A stretch of 64,000 bases of DNA, from positions 3,793,045-3,857,044 of the forward strand of contig BSYO01000016.1 of the NCBI GenBank assembly GCA_033239525.1, written 5' to 3'. This DNA comes from Nepenthes gracilis (lineage: Eukaryota; Streptophyta; Magnoliopsida; Caryophyllales; Nepenthaceae). Numbering within the stretch: position 1 is the stretch's first letter; each line of letters starts with the position of its first letter. Position numbers and translations under genes: made by a program. The notes under the pieces were generated by a model. It had not been told where the DNA came from and did not search any database. It saw nothing but the letters and a program-made list of their open reading frames with translations. Below, one piece after another: positions 60,795 through 64,000 of this stretch.

Positions 60795-61778
60795 TGTTGG
60801 GTTTGATATAAAAGCCCAAGAGTACTCCAAGCCCATCCCAATGAGCAAAGGCCCACGTAGCGAGTTCTTCCCACATCCATAAATGGCCTAAGTGGCAACC
60901 CAAGCGCACAGCCAATAAGAATTGCCCGCAACCCATTAATGTGGTTGACAGGCAATAGAGAAGGCAAGCAAATGGGGAGAGGGTTAGCGTTGCCAGTTGC
61001 GGCTCGCGCTATTATCTGCAACACTCCGACCAATCCCGACGCTAGAAGTAGACTAGGTGTGGCTCATGACGCTGACGGGCTCTGCTGTCACCATAAGGCG
61101 ACAACTGACACATCGGCGATTACCATCAACGGTCGCGGCTAACGGCCAATGGATCCTTACAAAAAGGATTCTTGTGCCAATGGCTCCGGGAAAAAGGGAC
61201 CATAAATTCCCCTCTTGTTCACAAAAGGGAGGGATGGAAAAATCACTATCGAACTCACAGAAAGCACTCTAAGAGCATAATTTGATAAGAGAAAGGATCA
61301 TTACATCCTACTATGATCAACTAGTTACCGAGAAACAATAGCCTGGCACCGAGACATATGCCCTTGCATGCGCAAGTTCTAACGAACATGGCCAGCTACC
61401 GCTTTTCTTCGACCTAACACAGGCAGCCACAGTTAGCCACCTATTGCGTGCAATCTAGGAGCCAGGCCTCCACCATCCGCTCACCAATCTCCCATTTTTG
61501 TATTCACACACTCCCTACACGTTCATAGCATACACCCACGCAACTCGAACGCGTGCGCCACCCCCTTTCCGTTTATCAGAAGGTTTCTTTGACTGAGCGT
61601 TGAAATATTTTCGGTGGAAACATTTTCGACGGGTCTCTAACCTTTTATTTGTTAGTTGTGTTGTATAGGTCCCAGGCTTACAGAGACGGAGACCGGACTT
61701 GCTCGAGATTGCCTTAGGGCGACGAGAAAATCGAAGGTTTTCTAATCCATACGACAACTGCGGACCCGGAAAGCAACA
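60795..61778 (+). mobile_element. Solo LTR, 984 bp, with perfect CATTT duplication
   Basis: The sequence begins TGTTGGGTTTG and ends GGAAAGCAACA (TG...CA, with TGTTG/CAACA inverted termini). It is bracketed by CATTT at 60790-60794 and again at 61779-61783. It is far richer in G and C than its flanks. Its 3' half has the layout of plant Ty3/gypsy LTRs: TTTCTTTGACTGAGCG, then GGGTCTCTAACC, then a GTTGTGTTGTATAGG-type block. No internal region or second LTR is present, so it arose by LTR-LTR recombination. The frames inside it are not genes. Confidence 0.9.
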
Positions 61779-61783
61779 CATTT

Positions 61784-62191
61784 ATAATTGCAATAACAAT
61801 AATATCACTTCAATATCAGTATAATTATGACCGATTGTACCATTTTATTTTGTCAGTATTGCACACGAAATATAGTCCAATCTCACAAAATGAAACAGAC
61901 TATTCATTACAGAAAAATGTAGATAACGTGAACTGGATGTGCTTCGGACTTAGTAAATGGTGTAATCTGAGTGGCTATTGAATTCACAGACGTTATCAAG
62001 ATAAAGATTTTGTATTTTTTGCAATAAAGAAGCATTGATTAATTTTCAAAAGTCTTTATGAAATTTGGGGGCAAATGGAGGTAGTAGGTTGAAGAACACG
62101 AAGTATAGTTACAGGGTCGTTTACTGACCGTTAGGTGGCAACTACTATTCAAAAAAACTACCGGGAACTGGAAAACGATCATTCTTAAGAA
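61784..62191. promoter_or_regulatory. Upstream region of the 62.2-kb exon
   Basis: No gene was recognised. The last 150 bases probably include the promoter and 5' UTR of the exon starting near 62192, although no TATA box is clear. Confidence 0.35.
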
Positions 62192-62538
62192 ATGAACCGT
62201 TCTCAGCTCGAAATTTACACCCTCAAATTCTCAATTTTTTGTCGGAGAGATCAGATGAAGAAGGAAGCGGCATCTCCAACTTCATCTCCGCCAACACCTC
62301 CATCGCCGCTTCCCGTCAGCGTCGGACCTGGCAGTCAGAGGTACCTCTTCCCCTCCTCTCCGTCCCTTTCGCCGCCCTTCTCGCCGCTCTCTTCCAGCCA
62401 CACATCGGTGGAGGACCTCCCTCTTTTGAAAGATAAGAGTCATGATTTCGTGATGCTTGCACCTCCGTTGACATTCTCGTTGGATCTGCCGTGCTATCCT
62501 GTTGATTCAGCTCCTCAAAGCTCTTGCCTCAAGGATCT
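62192..62538 (+). CDS. Probable first exon of an unidentified Ser/Pro-rich protein
   Basis: An open frame from ATG at 62192 (alternative in-frame ATG at 62255) runs to a strong donor, GATCT then GTAAGTCC, leaving phase 2. The product is Ser/Pro-rich (SPTSSPPTPPSPLPVSVGPG, FPSSPSLSPPFSPLSSS) and then changes to a more ordered part: FVMLAPPLTFSLDLPCYPV...SSCLKDL. GC content is well above its surroundings. I do not recognise the family. No second exon could be placed before the gypsy element at 63.3 kb, so the gene either continues past the right edge or has been interrupted. Confidence 0.6.
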
Positions 62539-62543
62539 GTAAG

Positions 62544-62552
<9 letters not shown>

Positions 62553-62582
<30 letters not shown>
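62553..62582. repeat. (CT)n microsatellite
   Basis: About 15 CT units lie immediately after the donor of the 62.2-kb exon. Confidence 0.95.
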
Positions 62583-62583
<1 letters not shown>

Positions 62584-62794
62584 AACTGGGAAAAAAAAAT
62601 TTGTAAAGCTATCTAGTGTGTAACTTAAAAAGAATATTGTTATATATTTCACCATTTTCCTATAATTTAAAATTAAAATGAAAGTTTTTGGTCTTAAAGA
62701 ATTTTGTCCTCAAATACATACCTTAGACCTCAAACAAATATAGATATTTCCCTTTGAATTCCTCATTTAACTCTCATGTTGCCTCTCTCTTAGT

Positions 62795-63000
62795 GTGATG
62801 TTTCCAAAGAATCATCATTATTTGTTACGTACTCGTCGACATCCGCTCCAGAGGTCACTAACTGAACGTACGCGGCCCCGTAATTTAGTATCGGCAGCCA
62901 CGGTACCTCCTTCCTCGACTATCCTTAGACATAGACGCTCTCGGACCACCCAACCATCACTTAAATTTAAAGAATATATTCAGCTAGTGTATATGGGTCT
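62795..63000 (+). pseudogene. Arg/Ser-rich frame, possible copia pol linker remnant
   Basis: The frame reads LRTRRHPLQRSLTERTRPRN and further on RSRTTQPSLKFKEYIQ. The latter resembles the (L)RRS.R...P....KDY(I/V) linker before the reverse transcriptase of plant copia elements. Nothing else of pol is present, so the call is weak. A small unrecognised exon is the alternative. Confidence 0.3.
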
Positions 63001-63339
63001 GTTAATGTATGGTGCTGTTATATTTTGTTTGTGTATGTGGCTCACGTGATGGTATATGCCCCGTTCCTAGTTCCCGTTCCCCATTACCCGTTTTCGGTTC
63101 CATATATATATCCTGAAATGAGTATAACGAAAATGAGAATAATATTTTGTCTCAACTCTCTCTCTCTCTCTCTCTATTCTCTCCTATCTTGTTCTGTTTC
63201 CTCTCCCTCTTCCCTTAGCCAATTTCTCTTGCCTCTGTTTATCCTAATCGCCTTCCTCCTCCACCAGAATTCTCCTCTCCCTTCACTCCGTTCGCCATTA
63301 ACGATGAATTTGCCAGCCACCGCTGAGAAGCACGCATCA
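63001..63339. other. Spacer with CT-rich tract
   Basis: It contains (CT)n at about 63154-63174 and a long pyrimidine-rich stretch (purine-rich on the minus strand), which could be the 3' untranslated or polypurine side of the minus-strand gypsy element. Confidence 0.4.
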
Positions 63340-64000
63340 TTATTGAAACAAATTGTATCGAAGGATCTTATCTTCATGGTCAATTATCTGCACTAGTTGC
63401 TCTTTGAATGACAAAAACTTGCCAGCTTGCAATAATGAGTAGTCGATCAGGTAGGTTGAGTCATGCATGTACTTCCGCACCATAGATACATAAAATACGT
63501 CATGCACCATAGAAAAGGCTGACAGTAGCGCCAATTTATAAACTACTTCATTAATTCATCCCAAGATTTCAAAATGTTCGATAAAATGTAGCCGAAGTTT
63601 TCCATTTATGCCAAAATAGACAACACCTTTCCATGGTGAAACTTTTAGGAAAATATAATCTCCCACATTAAACAGCAGATCATGCTACCTCTAAACAAAA
63701 TAACTACGCTATTTGGTTTGATTCACATGTAGATAATCTCTAATCAAACTAATCTTCCCTGTGGTCTCCTGCACAACATTGGGTCTCATAATTATCCGAT
63801 TGCTGATGTCCTCCTAACTGACTAATGGACCGCTATTTCTCCTATAAAGTACCTTAAAAAGAGTCATACAAATACTTGTTTGATAGCTATTGTTAAATGT
63901 TAACTCGCTTAACGAAAAATGAGAATCTCAACTGCCTCCAAGATCGTGCACAGATAGTTGCAGCAAATCCTACAAGGTTTGAATAGTCTGCTTGAATTAT
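63340..64000 (-). pseudogene. Ty3/gypsy pol 3' end (integrase C-terminal), runs off the edge
   Basis: On the minus strand the order is that of the end of gypsy integrase: GPLVS, ETTGKISLI(R), a block equal to LYFPKSFTMERCCLFWHKW (GPY/F-like region, KVSPWKG in intact copies), then the final open frame 63534-63340 with SMVHDVFYVSMVRKYMHDST, LIDYSLLQAGKFLSFKEQ and LVQIIDHEDKILR. Stops upstream of 63534 show decay. The rest of the element should lie to the right of the window. Confidence 0.8.

Noticed and set aside
60737..61272. Several ORFs of 67-98 codons
   Set aside because: They fall within the solo LTR (GC-rich, hence fewer stops) and match no protein pattern.
1..64000. CRISPR arrays, operons or bacterial features
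   Set aside because: Spliced plant genes and plant transposons throughout; no regularly spaced identical short repeats with unique spacers.

Overview
This is plant nuclear DNA: AT-rich, with intron-split genes of flowering-plant families, GT-AG splice sites and a dense load of degraded transposable elements. Both retroelement classes, hAT and PIF/Harbinger-like DNA elements and a tRNA-derived SINE are present. The sequence does not name the species. Very long, transposon-filled introns (one of 9.6 kb) point to a TE-rich angiosperm genome.

Genes. (1) 3811-4333 minus: first exon of a GT14 (beta-glucuronosyltransferase GlcAT14-like) gene whose remaining exons are not visible. (2) 13366-33060 plus: a nine-exon plastid-type pyridoxamine 5'-phosphate oxidase-like protein (split-barrel plus DUF2470); exon 2 has a one-base frame problem or an internal acceptor. 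(3) 39742-43976 plus: a six-coding-exon RING-CH (MARCH-type) membrane E3 ligase of 257 aa, with a likely 5' UTR exon near 34.1 kb. (4) 55171-56859 minus: a two-exon, 155-aa conserved plant protein of unknown function. (5) 62192-62538 plus: a probable Ser/Pro-rich first exon with no partner exon visible. Several orphan exon-like segments (36.2-37.2, 44.9, 49.1 and 51.6 kb) are reported separately.

Mobile elements. 9.1-12.4 kb: old non-coding LTR element with primer-binding-like and polypurine sites. Intron 7 of gene 2 is a nest: a MITE, a Ty3/gypsy chromovirus with 5-bp target duplication and most of pol deleted, a reversed Ty1/copia gag fragment with LTR, minisatellite-like repeats, and a long hairpin just before exon 8. 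44.4-47.3 kb: decayed hAT element with BED-finger transposase remnants. 53.6-54.7 kb: three 362-bp tandem units. 57.6-59.0 kb: three units of about 450 bp. 60.8-61.8 kb: a solo LTR with perfect CATTT duplications. 63.3-64.0 kb: the 3' end of a Ty3/gypsy pol on the minus strand.

The most distinctive signal is a dispersed family of about 220-290-bp elements built from near-palindromic GATATC/TATCGATA words, present at seven loci (17.7, 20.4, 20.8, 21.4, 37.5, 49.5 and 55.9 kb). They have CATGGATGAAAATATC-type inverted ends. Two copies have perfect 8-bp target duplications (GTCAATAT and ATCGGTAT), which makes this a hAT-type MITE family, and some copies sit inside other copies. I do not recognise it as a named family.
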